IMG/VR virus record: IMGVR_UViG_3300047297_000301
Coordinates: 1-64,000 of that record
Strand: one strand, 5' to 3'
From: a virus
Length of the DNA: 64,000 nt
This document shows, piece by piece, positions 51,075-58,989 of this stretch. The stretch's first letter is position 1, and each line of letters starts with the position of its first letter. A program made the position numbers and the translations under genes. The notes beneath the pieces were generated by a model. The model saw only the letters and a list, made by a program, of their open reading frames with translations. It was not told the DNA's origin and made no database searches.

Positions 51075-51916
51075 TTTAAATATAACTCTAAGGTTTCATC
51101 AATTTGTTTACAATTTTCAGTACCAATTGCTTCTTCGCAAAAGGTAACTAAATCCATTAATTTATAGTTTAAAGCCAATGTATCTTTACATTCGTTTAGG
51201 GCTTGGATGTATTTATATTTACCGCTAAGAGGGATGCTTGCAATAATGTCATAGGTACTGCCATATTCATTAACCAAGCCAACTGCTCTTTTAGGTCCAA
51301 TGCCTGGCACACCAAAAACATTATCGCCAGTATCGCCAGTAAGACACTTAATACTAATGTAATCTTCGGGATTAAAGTCATAATGGTCATTCCAGTTATC
51401 GACTGTAACTTCTTTGCGTGTAACATATGAGAATCTTGATACGTTAGGTTGAACTAATAAGTCCCAATCTTTATCTGAGCTAACAAGCCAAATATCATCA
51501 ACTGGGAGTTTTGATTTTTTTGATACAATATATGCTGCAATATCGTCGGCTTCAACGCCTTGAAAACGTAAAATTGGAAATTCGGTATTTTCAGCAATAT
51601 GTTCTAGTGTTTTTGTAAAATCTTCAAAGAACAATTCAAATGCTGCTTTTTCAGCGTCAGTTTGTTCAGCGAATTTATCTTTACGATTTTGTTTATACTC
51701 AGGATAAATAGCTTTACGATAAGAACTAGAGCCCATATCGCCAGCAATAATTACATGAGATGCTTTATATGATTTTTTAAGACTTTGAACTGTGCGTAAG
51801 TAATCTTCGGCAAAATCTGTAGCACCGCTATGTTTATAGCGAAATGCAAGATTAAGTGAGTCAACAACTAACAGAGTATTGTTTGTTTCGGTAATTTTTG
51901 AGAATGTTTTTGACAT
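51071..51916 (-). CDS. 5'-3' exonuclease / flap endonuclease
   Basis: 281 residues. PIN/FEN fold nuclease like the 5' exonuclease of DNA polymerase I, T4 RNase H or T5 FEN. Metal-binding acids lie in LLVVDSLNLAFR, GVEADDIAAYIV and VSSDKDWDLL, then TGDTGDNVFGVPGIGPKRA forms the H3TH DNA-binding motif. The polymerase at 58946 lacks this domain, so this gene supplies it for primer removal. It has its own consensus promoter, and the ATG follows a short leader with no Shine-Dalgarno. Confidence 0.9.
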   Translation of the reverse strand: MSKTFSKITETNNTLLVVDSLNLAFRYKHSGATDFAEDYLRTVQSLKKSYKASHVIIAGDMGSSSYRKAIYPEYKQNRKDKFAEQTDAEKAAFELFFEDFTKTLEHIAENTEFPILRFQGVEADDIAAYIVSKKSKLPVDDIWLVSSDKDWDLLVQPNVSRFSYVTRKEVTVDNWNDHYDFNPEDYISIKCLTGDTGDNVFGVPGIGPKRAVGLVNEYGSTYDIIASIPLSGKYKYIQALNECKDTLALNYKLMDLVTFCEEAIGTENCKQIDETLELYLK

Positions 51917-51938
51917 ATTATTTGTGTGTTAATCTGTT

Positions 51939-51967
51939 ATTATACCACTGTTAAGTTGTTTTGTCAA
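51939..51967 (-). promoter_or_regulatory. Consensus sigma-70 promoter, minus strand
   Basis: TTGACA (51967-51962) and TATAAT (51944-51939) on the minus strand with a 17-base spacer; the -35 box overlaps the end of the preceding gene. Expected start is about 16 bases before the exonuclease ATG, giving a very short leader. Confidence 0.9.
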
Positions 51968-52422
51968 GTTACAAATACTGGCTGCTCCCACTTTAACCAA
52001 TCTTCTAGCAGTGCTGCATAGAATTCATGATCTTCGTGGTTATAGTAAAGGCAACGATAGTTTTGTGAATTAGGCATTTCATCAAAAGCAACAAATACTT
52101 TGCTGCGATCAAATTTAAAAATCAGTAAAGGTTTTTTGCCTACTTGCTTACCCTGACGAGTAGTCTGTTGCCAGAATTCTACTAGTTGCGGAGTCTTGGA
52201 TGTTAGTAAGTGTGAAGTAAGGTGGTCTTCCGCATAGCCTTTAACTTCTACACACCAAAGGTTGGTTCGCCCAGGAACGTATAAATCGCCCTTAAGCTGA
52301 TGTTTAGGGTCAAGAGCACCTGATCCAGGTACTCTTTCCCAAGCTAGACCAGTGTGCTTTTTGAGTAGATCACGAACTGTGGTCTCTGTTCTAGCACCTT
52401 TGGCTCTAGGATCCACTGCCAT
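51964..52422 (-). CDS. PD-(D/E)XK nuclease, Holliday-junction-resolvase-like
   Basis: 152 residues. Motif order fits the restriction-endonuclease/resolvase fold: Glu12 in KGARTETTVRDLL, Asp46 in LKGDLYVP, then Glu59-Val-Lys61 (CVEVKGY). Preceded by WERVPGSGALD, common in RecU/VRR-type phage nucleases. The ATG at 52422 shares a base with the upstream stop (TAATG) and is preferred over an in-frame TTG at 52437. Probably resolves branched DNA with the gp46/47 pair. The substrate is not shown by sequence. Confidence 0.75.
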   Translation of the reverse strand: MAVDPRAKGARTETTVRDLLKKHTGLAWERVPGSGALDPKHQLKGDLYVPGRTNLWCVEVKGYAEDHLTSHLLTSKTPQLVEFWQQTTRQGKQVGKKPLLIFKFDRSKVFVAFDEMPNSQNYRCLYYNHEDHEFYAALLEDWLKWEQPVFVT

Positions 52423-52748
52423 TAATTGGTAATCCAAGGTAGTGGAGTTGGTATTAACCCACCCTGAGCTATTTGTTTATCTAACATAAACTCTACGTGT
52501 GTTTTTGTTCCTTCTAAATTATCATAGTTAGCAGTAATCCAATTAATAACGTCTGTTTCAACTACACTGGAAAGTGCTTTAAACGTATCTGGTGCAGGAT
52601 TTGCTAAACTCACACTTTCTGGTATTTCATATACGTGATTTTCTTTTGTTCCACGAACTACAAAATCAACACGCTTTATTACTCCATCCAGTCCGTTAAT
52701 TGTACTTGTAGCAATAGCTGTTACTTTTATTTCATATTCTGTTGTCAT
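52422..52748 (-). CDS. Uncharacterised conserved phage protein
   Basis: 108 residues. Beta-rich first half (EYEIKVTAIATSTINGLDGVI) and helical second half with PAPDTFKALSSVVETDVINWI and a LPW end. I recall this pattern (VxW/VDFV... PAPxxFxxxxxLxEExVxxWV ... PLPW) from aquatic phages, sometimes labelled DUF7936. Function unknown. Confidence 0.5.
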   Translation of the reverse strand: MTTEYEIKVTAIATSTINGLDGVIKRVDFVVRGTKENHVYEIPESVSLANPAPDTFKALSSVVETDVINWITANYDNLEGTKTHVEFMLDKQIAQGGLIPTPLPWITN

Positions 52749-52749
52749 A

Positions 52750-53046
52750 TTATGCCTCTGGCGGAGTAGGCTCTTTTACAGCTTCTGGTGTTGGAGCTGG
52801 TGTTGGAGCTGGAGCTGGTGCAGGAATAGGTGCAGGAATAGGTGCAGGAATAGGTGCAGCTTCTGAATAACTCTCACCTTCTACGCCTTTAACTTCAAAT
52901 GTAGAACTAGGGTCTACACGAAAAATTGCTTTACCCGCACCTACTACAAATACGCCCTTACTATAATCATCAGCAGAATCACCTACAGACAATACTTTTC
53001 CAGCATACATAATACGTACACTACCTTCAATTTCTTCTAAAATCAT
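52750..53046 (-). CDS. Small protein with Pro-Ala tandem tail
   Basis: 98 residues. The first 60 residues form a compact beta domain (EEIEGSVRIMYAGKVLSVG, then GVFVVGAGKAIFRVDPSS). The last 38 are a PIPA/PAPA repeat ending in PTPPEA, an extended rigid linker with no partner domain after it. The tail is encoded by three exact 12-base repeats. Possibly a virion or scaffold peptide, out of place among replication genes. Function unknown. Confidence 0.5.
   Translation of the reverse strand: MILEEIEGSVRIMYAGKVLSVGDSADDYSKGVFVVGAGKAIFRVDPSSTFEVKGVEGESYSEAAPIPAPIPAPIPAPAPAPTPAPTPEAVKEPTPPEA
52820..52855 (-). repeat. Three exact 12-bp repeats coding Pro-Ala-Pro-Ile
   Basis: GCAGGAATAGGT occurs three times in a row on the plus strand, in frame with the minus-strand gene. 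It is prone to length change. Confidence 0.9.
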
Positions 53047-53047
53047 A

Positions 53048-54844
53048 TTATACCTCTATTTGGGATATGTTGTTACGTTTAATAACATTAATCTTTTCTA
53101 GTAATGGGTGGCTAAAGCCATGGCTTACTAGAAAAGTATTTAAATGTTCTTCTTGCAGTAACACTTCTACTAATTTTTCTTTACCATCAGTATCAAGTGT
53201 TTCTACAGTTTCATCCAGTATTAATAGATTGATTCTAGAACTGGACAATGTTTGCATTAGTTTTCTAATAGCTAATAATGTAGCTACATTAACTCTTGCT
53301 TTCTCGCCACCACTAAGAGCCAGTATTTCAATATCTCTGCCATTATCAGTAATAACAACATTTAATTTGTCGCTAGCACTTATTTTAAAACCGATTTGAA
53401 ATCTGCCATCACTTAGATCAACCAAATATTTATTTGTAATCTCTTCTAAGTCTTTTACTAAACTCTCAATTTTATATGCTACTAAACCTGTTGTACTAAA
53501 CGTTTTTGTTAAAACATTTAAAATACTCATTCTTTCGCTTAATTCATGTAATTTACCACTATAAGTTTCCAATTCTTGGTTCATTTCAACCAATTGTTTA
53601 GATACTAAATCTACTTTAGTGTTGTGTGCAGTTACTTCTTTGTTGTGTTGCTCTGCTTCAACAATTTTACGTTTAGTGGCTGCAATTGAGTTTTGCAACT
53701 CTGTAAATTGTTGCTGTAATGTTTGTTTATCTAGTAAAGTTTCAGGTAATTCCGTATCAATTAAAGCATGATACTTTTCCCAGTCTTCTTGCGCTTTTTG
53801 AGCTTCTTGCCAAGCAGTTCTTTGCTGTTTAATTTGAACTATTTGTTGAGTATAACCCATAGTTTCTATAGCAGCTATTTCAGCTTCTTCAGTTTTTTGA
53901 TTAATTAATTCAGATACTTTTTCTTCGTCAATATCACTTAAACAAGTAGGGCAAGTTCCATGTAACGCTTTCATTTTTAAAACAAAACTTTGAGCATCAC
54001 TTACTGTTTTAGATAGTTTTGCTACTTCTGCTTGATACCCTTCTACACCTTCTTCAGGTTTTTCAGGAATCGGCAATAGTTTAATTTTGGACTGTAGCTG
54101 CTTATAAGTATTATTTTGAAAAATCTTTTTATTAGTAGACTCAATAGTATTTATACTAGATTCAAGTGTAGACGCTGTAGTTATTAGATTTGTATCTAGC
54201 TCAGGAGTTGGGACAGCTTCTTTTAGTGTTAAATCAGTCTTTTCGTACTTGTTTAACCAACTAGAAACAGTATTTACTTGAGACTGTACTGCTGCAATGT
54301 CTTTGGTAAGCAGAGTACTTACTTCTTTGAATACTTCAGCAGCTTTGGTATATTTACCTAAATTAAGAATCTCAATAAGAAACTTTTTACGAGCAGTATC
54401 AGGAGCTGTTAAAAACTCTAGGCTTGAAGCATTTGATTGGTAAACAATTTGAGCAAAACTTTTGTGATCAAAGCCTAATATATCTTCAATCATTTTATAA
54501 GTTGCGGTAGCAGTATGAGCACTTATGTCTACACCCGACTTAAATAATTTAACAGTTTGAGCAGTACCACGACTAGATTTAATTGTATAATCTACATCAT
54601 CACGATTAAAGTCTAGTTCAATCGTATAAGTTTTATCTTTGATATGGCGATTAAGAATATCTGCTTTCTTAATACCTTTTGAGTTCTTATTAAATAATAC
54701 TTCTTCTAAGATAAGGGCAATAGAACTTTTACCATGCCCATTACGGCCTACTAATTGTGTAAGCGGAGCTGCTATAAAATCAATGCTGTTATCTTTTCCG
54801 TAACTAAAGGCGTTAGCCCATCGTAGTTGTTTTATAGTTATCAT
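53048..54844 (-). CDS. SbcC/Rad50-like ATPase, T4 gp46-like
   Basis: 598 residues. ATPase subunit of a recombination nuclease that processes DNA ends. Walker A is GRNGHGKS (33-40); coiled-coil arms run 165-295 and 310-460; a zinc-hook CPTC lies at 298-301, the point where two complexes join; then an LSGGEKAR signature and Walker B LLILDETVETLD near the C-terminus. Its start overlaps glutaredoxin, and the nuclease partner gp47 lies just beyond. Confidence 0.92.
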   Translation of the reverse strand: MITIKQLRWANAFSYGKDNSIDFIAAPLTQLVGRNGHGKSSIALILEEVLFNKNSKGIKKADILNRHIKDKTYTIELDFNRDDVDYTIKSSRGTAQTVKLFKSGVDISAHTATATYKMIEDILGFDHKSFAQIVYQSNASSLEFLTAPDTARKKFLIEILNLGKYTKAAEVFKEVSTLLTKDIAAVQSQVNTVSSWLNKYEKTDLTLKEAVPTPELDTNLITTASTLESSINTIESTNKKIFQNNTYKQLQSKIKLLPIPEKPEEGVEGYQAEVAKLSKTVSDAQSFVLKMKALHGTCPTCLSDIDEEKVSELINQKTEEAEIAAIETMGYTQQIVQIKQQRTAWQEAQKAQEDWEKYHALIDTELPETLLDKQTLQQQFTELQNSIAATKRKIVEAEQHNKEVTAHNTKVDLVSKQLVEMNQELETYSGKLHELSERMSILNVLTKTFSTTGLVAYKIESLVKDLEEITNKYLVDLSDGRFQIGFKISASDKLNVVITDNGRDIEILALSGGEKARVNVATLLAIRKLMQTLSSSRINLLILDETVETLDTDGKEKLVEVLLQEEHLNTFLVSHGFSHPLLEKINVIKRNNISQIEV

Positions 54845-55091
54845 GTACGGCTAGTCTCTTTTTTAGTTCTTGTAAGCCACCAACATATTCACCATCAAGG
54901 AAAATTTGTGGAACGCTGCGAGCGTTAGGCACTTTTTCAATTAAATCTTTTTTTGTATATGTACCAACACCAATCATACATTCTGTATACTCAATAGCGT
55001 ATGATGTTAGTAAACGTTTGGCTTCTTGGCAAGCAGGACAATTAGTTTGTGACCAAACTTCTGCTTTATTCCGATTCAATTTTGTCTGCAT
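54813..55091 (-). CDS. Glutaredoxin
   Basis: 92 residues. Thiol-disulphide oxidoreductase. Active site CPAC at about residues 18-21 (SQTNCPACQEAK), cis-Pro in SVPQIFLDGEYVGG, the usual glutathione-binding region. Probably re-reduces the C-terminal cysteine pair of the class II ribonucleotide reductase. It is inserted between gp47 and gp46 with overlaps at both ends (26 and 32 bases), an odd place that keeps all three in one translation unit. Confidence 0.9.
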   Translation of the reverse strand: MQTKLNRNKAEVWSQTNCPACQEAKRLLTSYAIEYTECMIGVGTYTKKDLIEKVPNARSVPQIFLDGEYVGGLQELKKRLAVHDNYKTTTMG

Positions 55092-56022
55092 GATTTTGAA
55101 ATTCCTTTAATACGTTTTCAATAGTATCTTCTGGCAACTCTAGGATATATGCAAGATACTCACGAATTTCTTCACTCATAGACATTTCTTTGTCTAAGAT
55201 TAGTGCGCTATCTGTATCACGCTTAATTACTTTGCGATCAATTAACTCTGAATCCTCGAGTTCGCCAAGTTCTTGCATATCGCCTTCAACTTGATAGATT
55301 GTATGATCGTAGTCAGTTTGAGGTTTAGGGTCGTGTACAGCTACTGTCTTACGAATAAGTTGTGGTAATTGTAGTTTACGCCACTCGTGAGTTAAAGACT
55401 CGGTATCCAGTATAACTACACCAGTATCCACATTATGACGATGAAAACTAGTAGTAACGGGACTGCCAGGATAAATGATATTTTTCTGACAGTTTTCATA
55501 GCTGTGTAAGTCACCTGCTAAAACAACATCATAACTAGCAAATAACTCTAGATCCATTTCAGGTTTTACGTGTGGAGGGATCTCTCCTCGAACGTGTGTA
55601 AAGCAAATGTTTCCACGAATTTGGAAAGGATTCTTTTCAAATTCTTTTAATTTATTATATGGTATAAAATCCATATTTTCCACTTTACAGTAGTCATCAA
55701 TAATTTCTACTTGTGGATTTAGGCGATTGGTTACTTGTTTTAGGTTAGTAAGGAAAGTTGTATCCTTTTTAACTGCTTCATGATTTCCTGCATAAATAAT
55801 AGTAGGAATCTTGCATGAATTAACCAAATCAAAATATGTTTCTAATTCTTCCATGTTAGGAAGCTTGTCAAAAACATCTCCGCCAATAACAAAAAGATCA
55901 CATTCTGTTTGCATATCTTCTAGTTGTTGCCAAAGCATATTAAACCTATTTTTAGCCCATTCAATAGGTACGTTCTTCTGACCCAATTTAATATGGACGT
56001 CAGCTGTAAATAATACTTTCAT
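55066..56022 (-). CDS. SbcD/Mre11-like nuclease, T4 gp47-like
   Basis: 318 residues. Metallophosphoesterase-fold nuclease, partner of the gp46-like ATPase. Motifs: FTADVHIK (metal site I), IGGDVFDK (II), YAGNHEA (III), CFTHVRGE and LAGDLHSYE (later His ligands). It should have 3'-5' exonuclease and endonuclease activity on DNA ends, feeding recombination-dependent replication. The last 26 bases overlap glutaredoxin. Confidence 0.92.
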   Translation of the reverse strand: MKVLFTADVHIKLGQKNVPIEWAKNRFNMLWQQLEDMQTECDLFVIGGDVFDKLPNMEELETYFDLVNSCKIPTIIYAGNHEAVKKDTTFLTNLKQVTNRLNPQVEIIDDYCKVENMDFIPYNKLKEFEKNPFQIRGNICFTHVRGEIPPHVKPEMDLELFASYDVVLAGDLHSYENCQKNIIYPGSPVTTSFHRHNVDTGVVILDTESLTHEWRKLQLPQLIRKTVAVHDPKPQTDYDHTIYQVEGDMQELGELEDSELIDRKVIKRDTDSALILDKEMSMSEEIREYLAYILELPEDTIENVLKEFQNHADKIESE

Positions 56023-56041
56023 AGTGCCTTATGAGACAGAA

Positions 56042-56071
56042 AAGCCCGCTAAGCATTTCGTTTAGCGGGCT
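56042..56071 (-). terminator. Hairpin terminator after SSB gene
   Basis: Eleven-base perfect stem (56042-56052 with 56061-56071), loop GCATTTCG. The minus-strand T run after it is short, so it may only partly stop transcription and set the SSB to gp47 ratio. The stem core matches that at 6172-6198. Confidence 0.7.
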
Positions 56072-56079
56072 TAAGTTTT

Positions 56080-56718
56080 TTAACCAAGTTCTTTGACTGC
56101 TTCTTGCTCAGAAGTTTCGGCTTCGCCGTCTTCTGCGTTGGTAGTAATTTTCTCCAACAAGGCTTTTACATCTGCTTCTGTAGGACGAGGAAATTTCTCA
56201 TCAATGTTTTTAGCAGCATCTGCCAAGGCACGCTCTTCAGTAGTTAGTGGGCGGGCTTTGCAACGCAAAACTTGTAGGGTATATTCAACATTAAAAGGCA
56301 GAGGGCCTGTCTTTACACGCTTGAATACAACATCCCAACCTGTATCATGGTCAGTGGGGTCTCCTAAATCTTCAGCCGCTGTAACAATTTGCTCAAACAA
56401 CTTCTTTTTCAAGTTAAGTGCAACAACTTTTTGCGACTTAGGGTCAATACAATTTACAGAATAACTCCAAGAGCATTTTGCTTCTGGAAAGTATTCGTTA
56501 ACATGATCTTTCTCAATGTTGTCAAACTTCTCCTTTTCACGACTAAACGCTAAACATTCAACTGGAATATCTTTGTTATTAGTGCCTTTCAGCCAATAAA
56601 TGTATCGTGGAAGAACTCCGCCAATTAAGCGGACTGTATTTTCGCCGTCTTTGTATTCGTAAGATTCGACTTTGTTTGATTGTGCTTTACCTTTGGTATT
56701 TTTAAAACTAAGTGCCAT
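56080..56718 (-). CDS. Single-stranded DNA-binding protein, gp32-like
   Basis: 212 residues. Core pattern (ENTVRLIGGVLPRYIYWLKG, then CSWSYSVNCIDP, VALNLKKKLFEQIV, DHDTGWDVVFKRVKTGP and NVEYTLQVL) matches the gp32-like OB-fold of phage SSBs, with an aromatic-rich DNA path. The tail after residue 180 is acidic (EDGEAETSEQEAVKELG), the usual docking arm for replication partners. No obvious zinc site is present, unlike T4 gp32. A partial terminator follows it. Confidence 0.8.
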   Translation of the reverse strand: MALSFKNTKGKAQSNKVESYEYKDGENTVRLIGGVLPRYIYWLKGTNNKDIPVECLAFSREKEKFDNIEKDHVNEYFPEAKCSWSYSVNCIDPKSQKVVALNLKKKLFEQIVTAAEDLGDPTDHDTGWDVVFKRVKTGPLPFNVEYTLQVLRCKARPLTTEERALADAAKNIDEKFPRPTEADVKALLEKITTNAEDGEAETSEQEAVKELG

Positions 56719-56722
56719 TTTT

Positions 56723-57106
56723 TTATTTTTCCTCGTATTTGAAGTGAATTTTGTTTTCTGTTATTTTTAGTAGCGGATTTGATTTTAGTGCGTTTAAGTC
56801 AATATCTGAATAAAAAGATAGGTCTAGATATGTGTAACCGTAATGCTTATATATGGCGTAATTTCTACGCCCCGCTAATCTTATGTATTGTGCTTTATGT
56901 ACAATATCTGTGCTGGTATCAGTAAATAAACGAGCAGGGTTTATTAGAAAACTATTACCCTTTAAGTTAAAAATCGGTTTGATTTTACTGTATTGGTTTT
57001 TAGGAATAGATTTTCTAATAAAATGCAATCTTAAAATTTCAACTAATTTTGTAGAGTCACATTGTGTTTCGGACTCAAGCAATCCAAGGTTGAAGAAAAG
57101 GGTCAT
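56723..57106 (-). CDS. Uncharacterised small protein
   Basis: 127 residues, basic and aromatic (LRLHFIRKSIPKNQYSKIKPIF, then GRRNYAIYKHYGYTYLDLSFY). First gene after the minus-strand promoter at 57126-57154, with a leader of only about 13 bases and no Shine-Dalgarno. Not recognised. Its place ahead of the SSB suggests a replication-linked role. Confidence 0.5.
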   Translation of the reverse strand: MTLFFNLGLLESETQCDSTKLVEILRLHFIRKSIPKNQYSKIKPIFNLKGNSFLINPARLFTDTSTDIVHKAQYIRLAGRRNYAIYKHYGYTYLDLSFYSDIDLNALKSNPLLKITENKIHFKYEEK

Positions 57107-57125
57107 ATACTGAAACTTAATAAAT

Positions 57126-57154
57126 ATTATACCATTTTAGATATCATTTGACAA
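57126..57154 (-). promoter_or_regulatory. Near-consensus sigma-70 promoter, minus strand
   Basis: TTGTCA (57154-57149), 17-base spacer, TATAAT (57131-57126). It would drive the 57106 gene, SSB and, past the weak terminator, gp47/glutaredoxin/gp46. Confidence 0.82.
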
Positions 57155-57166
57155 GTGAAATTTTAT

Positions 57167-58459
57167 CTACGCTAATACTTTCCAGCCTTTGCGGAGATAA
57201 AGCCCTAACCTATCTGTATTTTGCTTCTTATCAGCGTATCCAGCAAATTGAATGTCTACTATAATTGGGTCTAGTTTACCGTCATGCATTCGCATAATCC
57301 TACCAGCAATTTGTTCTAGTAAACTATCGTTTGACATAGGAACTGCTAAAATTACGCAACTTAGGATGTTGATTGAAATTCCCTCTGAAAATATTTGCCT
57401 ACTACCAGCAATGCACATTTTTTCTTTGGCAAGGATTTGCTCTTTTGCTCGTTGTCTATCTTCAAAACTGGTTCCCCCAGTAACCAACAAACACGTTTCA
57501 CCGACATACTCTTTTACCTTTTCTAAGAATTCTACTCGATCAGCAATAACTAATACACTATGCCCATCAGCAATGTGCATTTTAGCTATATCTGAAATAA
57601 ACTGTCTGTATTTGTCATCTTGAGTAAGATCAGTAATCTTATCTACCCAAGTAGCATTTGGTTTAAGTGTAATTCCACTTTTAACCATGTGTATAGTAGG
57701 TGGTATAGTATTAGAAGCAGGTGGCTTTAGTACTGTTGTACCAAAATAATCTTTGAATAAGATATGTTTACCGTCTTTTCTGATCATAGTACCACTAAGA
57801 GCTATTCTATAACGTGCATGAAAAGCATCAATTGTTGCTGCAAATGTAGTCGCAGGACAGTGATGTGCTTCGTCTAAGATAACTGTTCCAAACTCTTTGG
57901 AAAGTTCAACAGTATGCTTAACTAAAGTCTGTATATTTGCAACTGTAATAAAATGATCTTCATAGTCTAAATCACCGCCGCCTATAATCCCGCACTCACA
58001 ACCAAATAGAGTTTCAACTTCCTCAACCCACTGATCTCGTAAGGCAGCAGTGTGAGTAATAACCAAGGTCTTCTGTCCAAACTTTCTAGCAAGATGTAAT
58101 GCCGTAAAAGTCTTTCCCCAACCTGGTAAAGCATTAATAAAACAAGTACCCTCTACTTCATTGTAGATTGTTTGTTGATCTTCATATAACTCAAATTTAG
58201 GGACAGGAAAAGGAGCAGGAACTAAAACTCGTTTATCTATTACTTCGTAATCTTTAGGAATTAAATCTAATCGACCTTGTGGAATAGAAAGAATACCCTT
58301 GATTAGCGACTTATAATTTTTTATTGTTTCGATACTAGCAAATTTCTTTGAGCCAGTATCTTTGTGTATTTTGTAGGTAAGAGACTTAATTACGTGTTTT
58401 GTATGTTCTACGCCTGGATTATCTAAGTATATTCTATTTGATATAACTGCTTTTGCCAC
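57167..58459 (-). CDS. SF2 DNA helicase (UvsW-like)
   Basis: 430 residues. DExH-box helicase: motif I ALPGWGKTFTALHLA, motif Ia VITHTAALRDQW, motif II VILDEAHHCPA, motif III ALSGTMIRKDG, and a C-terminal helicase half with SRQIFSEGISI and EQIAGRIMRMHDG (motif VI). In T4, UvsW remodels forks and recombination intermediates. The GTG at 58459 is preferred (GGAG 9 bases ahead, TAGTG overlap with the preceding stop); an in-frame TTG at 58474 would lack a ribosome site. Confidence 0.9.
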   Translation of the reverse strand: MAKAVISNRIYLDNPGVEHTKHVIKSLTYKIHKDTGSKKFASIETIKNYKSLIKGILSIPQGRLDLIPKDYEVIDKRVLVPAPFPVPKFELYEDQQTIYNEVEGTCFINALPGWGKTFTALHLARKFGQKTLVITHTAALRDQWVEEVETLFGCECGIIGGGDLDYEDHFITVANIQTLVKHTVELSKEFGTVILDEAHHCPATTFAATIDAFHARYRIALSGTMIRKDGKHILFKDYFGTTVLKPPASNTIPPTIHMVKSGITLKPNATWVDKITDLTQDDKYRQFISDIAKMHIADGHSVLVIADRVEFLEKVKEYVGETCLLVTGGTSFEDRQRAKEQILAKEKMCIAGSRQIFSEGISINILSCVILAVPMSNDSLLEQIAGRIMRMHDGKLDPIIVDIQFAGYADKKQNTDRLGLYLRKGWKVLA

Positions 58460-58989
58460 TATACTAATCTCCAAGTATCTTTTTGTGGATACTCATAGTA
58501 TCCGTAGAATAGATAGCTATTATCCATATATAAAACTCCTGCATATTGATGGTAGCTTTCAGGCTGTATCATAGTTTTGAATCGGTGACTTACACCTTCT
58601 AATTCTAATACACACCCTATGCCATCCGCAGGTAAAACTTTAATAATCTTCTTTGTTGTTAGTTTGGCGCGCGTAGATTTTTTATGTTGAAAAACCTGTC
58701 CGTGGCTATCAATAAACCATGTTGTTGATTTTGCTAACTTAATAATATCTACAAGAAAGTATACTGCTGAACTTATAGGAAACAACGTTGCTTTACCTTG
58801 TAAAGCGAGTCTTCGTAAACCTAATGTGGGCTTATTGATGGACTTATCGTCTACAAACCTATAGTTTGTTGTGTGTTCAGCAGTATCCTTATCACTATAT
58901 TCTGATTTATAGTATACTATGCCATTATCTTGTTCAGGTTGTTTCTCACCCAGCCTGAACACGGGAAATACGATCTCCTGCAACTTCAT
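58459..58989 (-). CDS. Uncharacterised beta-rich phage protein
   Basis: 176 residues from the ATG at 58989 (GGAAG ribosome site inside the polymerase gene). Contains TWFIDSHGQVFQHKKSTRAKL, GVSHRFKTMIQP and YAGVLYMDNSYLFYGY, a layout I recall from a small protein next to replication genes of aquatic phages. Overlaps the polymerase 3' end by 44 bases and the helicase start by one. Function unknown. Confidence 0.6.
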   Translation of the reverse strand: MKLQEIVFPVFRLGEKQPEQDNGIVYYKSEYSDKDTAEHTTNYRFVDDKSINKPTLGLRRLALQGKATLFPISSAVYFLVDIIKLAKSTTWFIDSHGQVFQHKKSTRAKLTTKKIIKVLPADGIGCVLELEGVSHRFKTMIQPESYHQYAGVLYMDNSYLFYGYYEYPQKDTWRLV

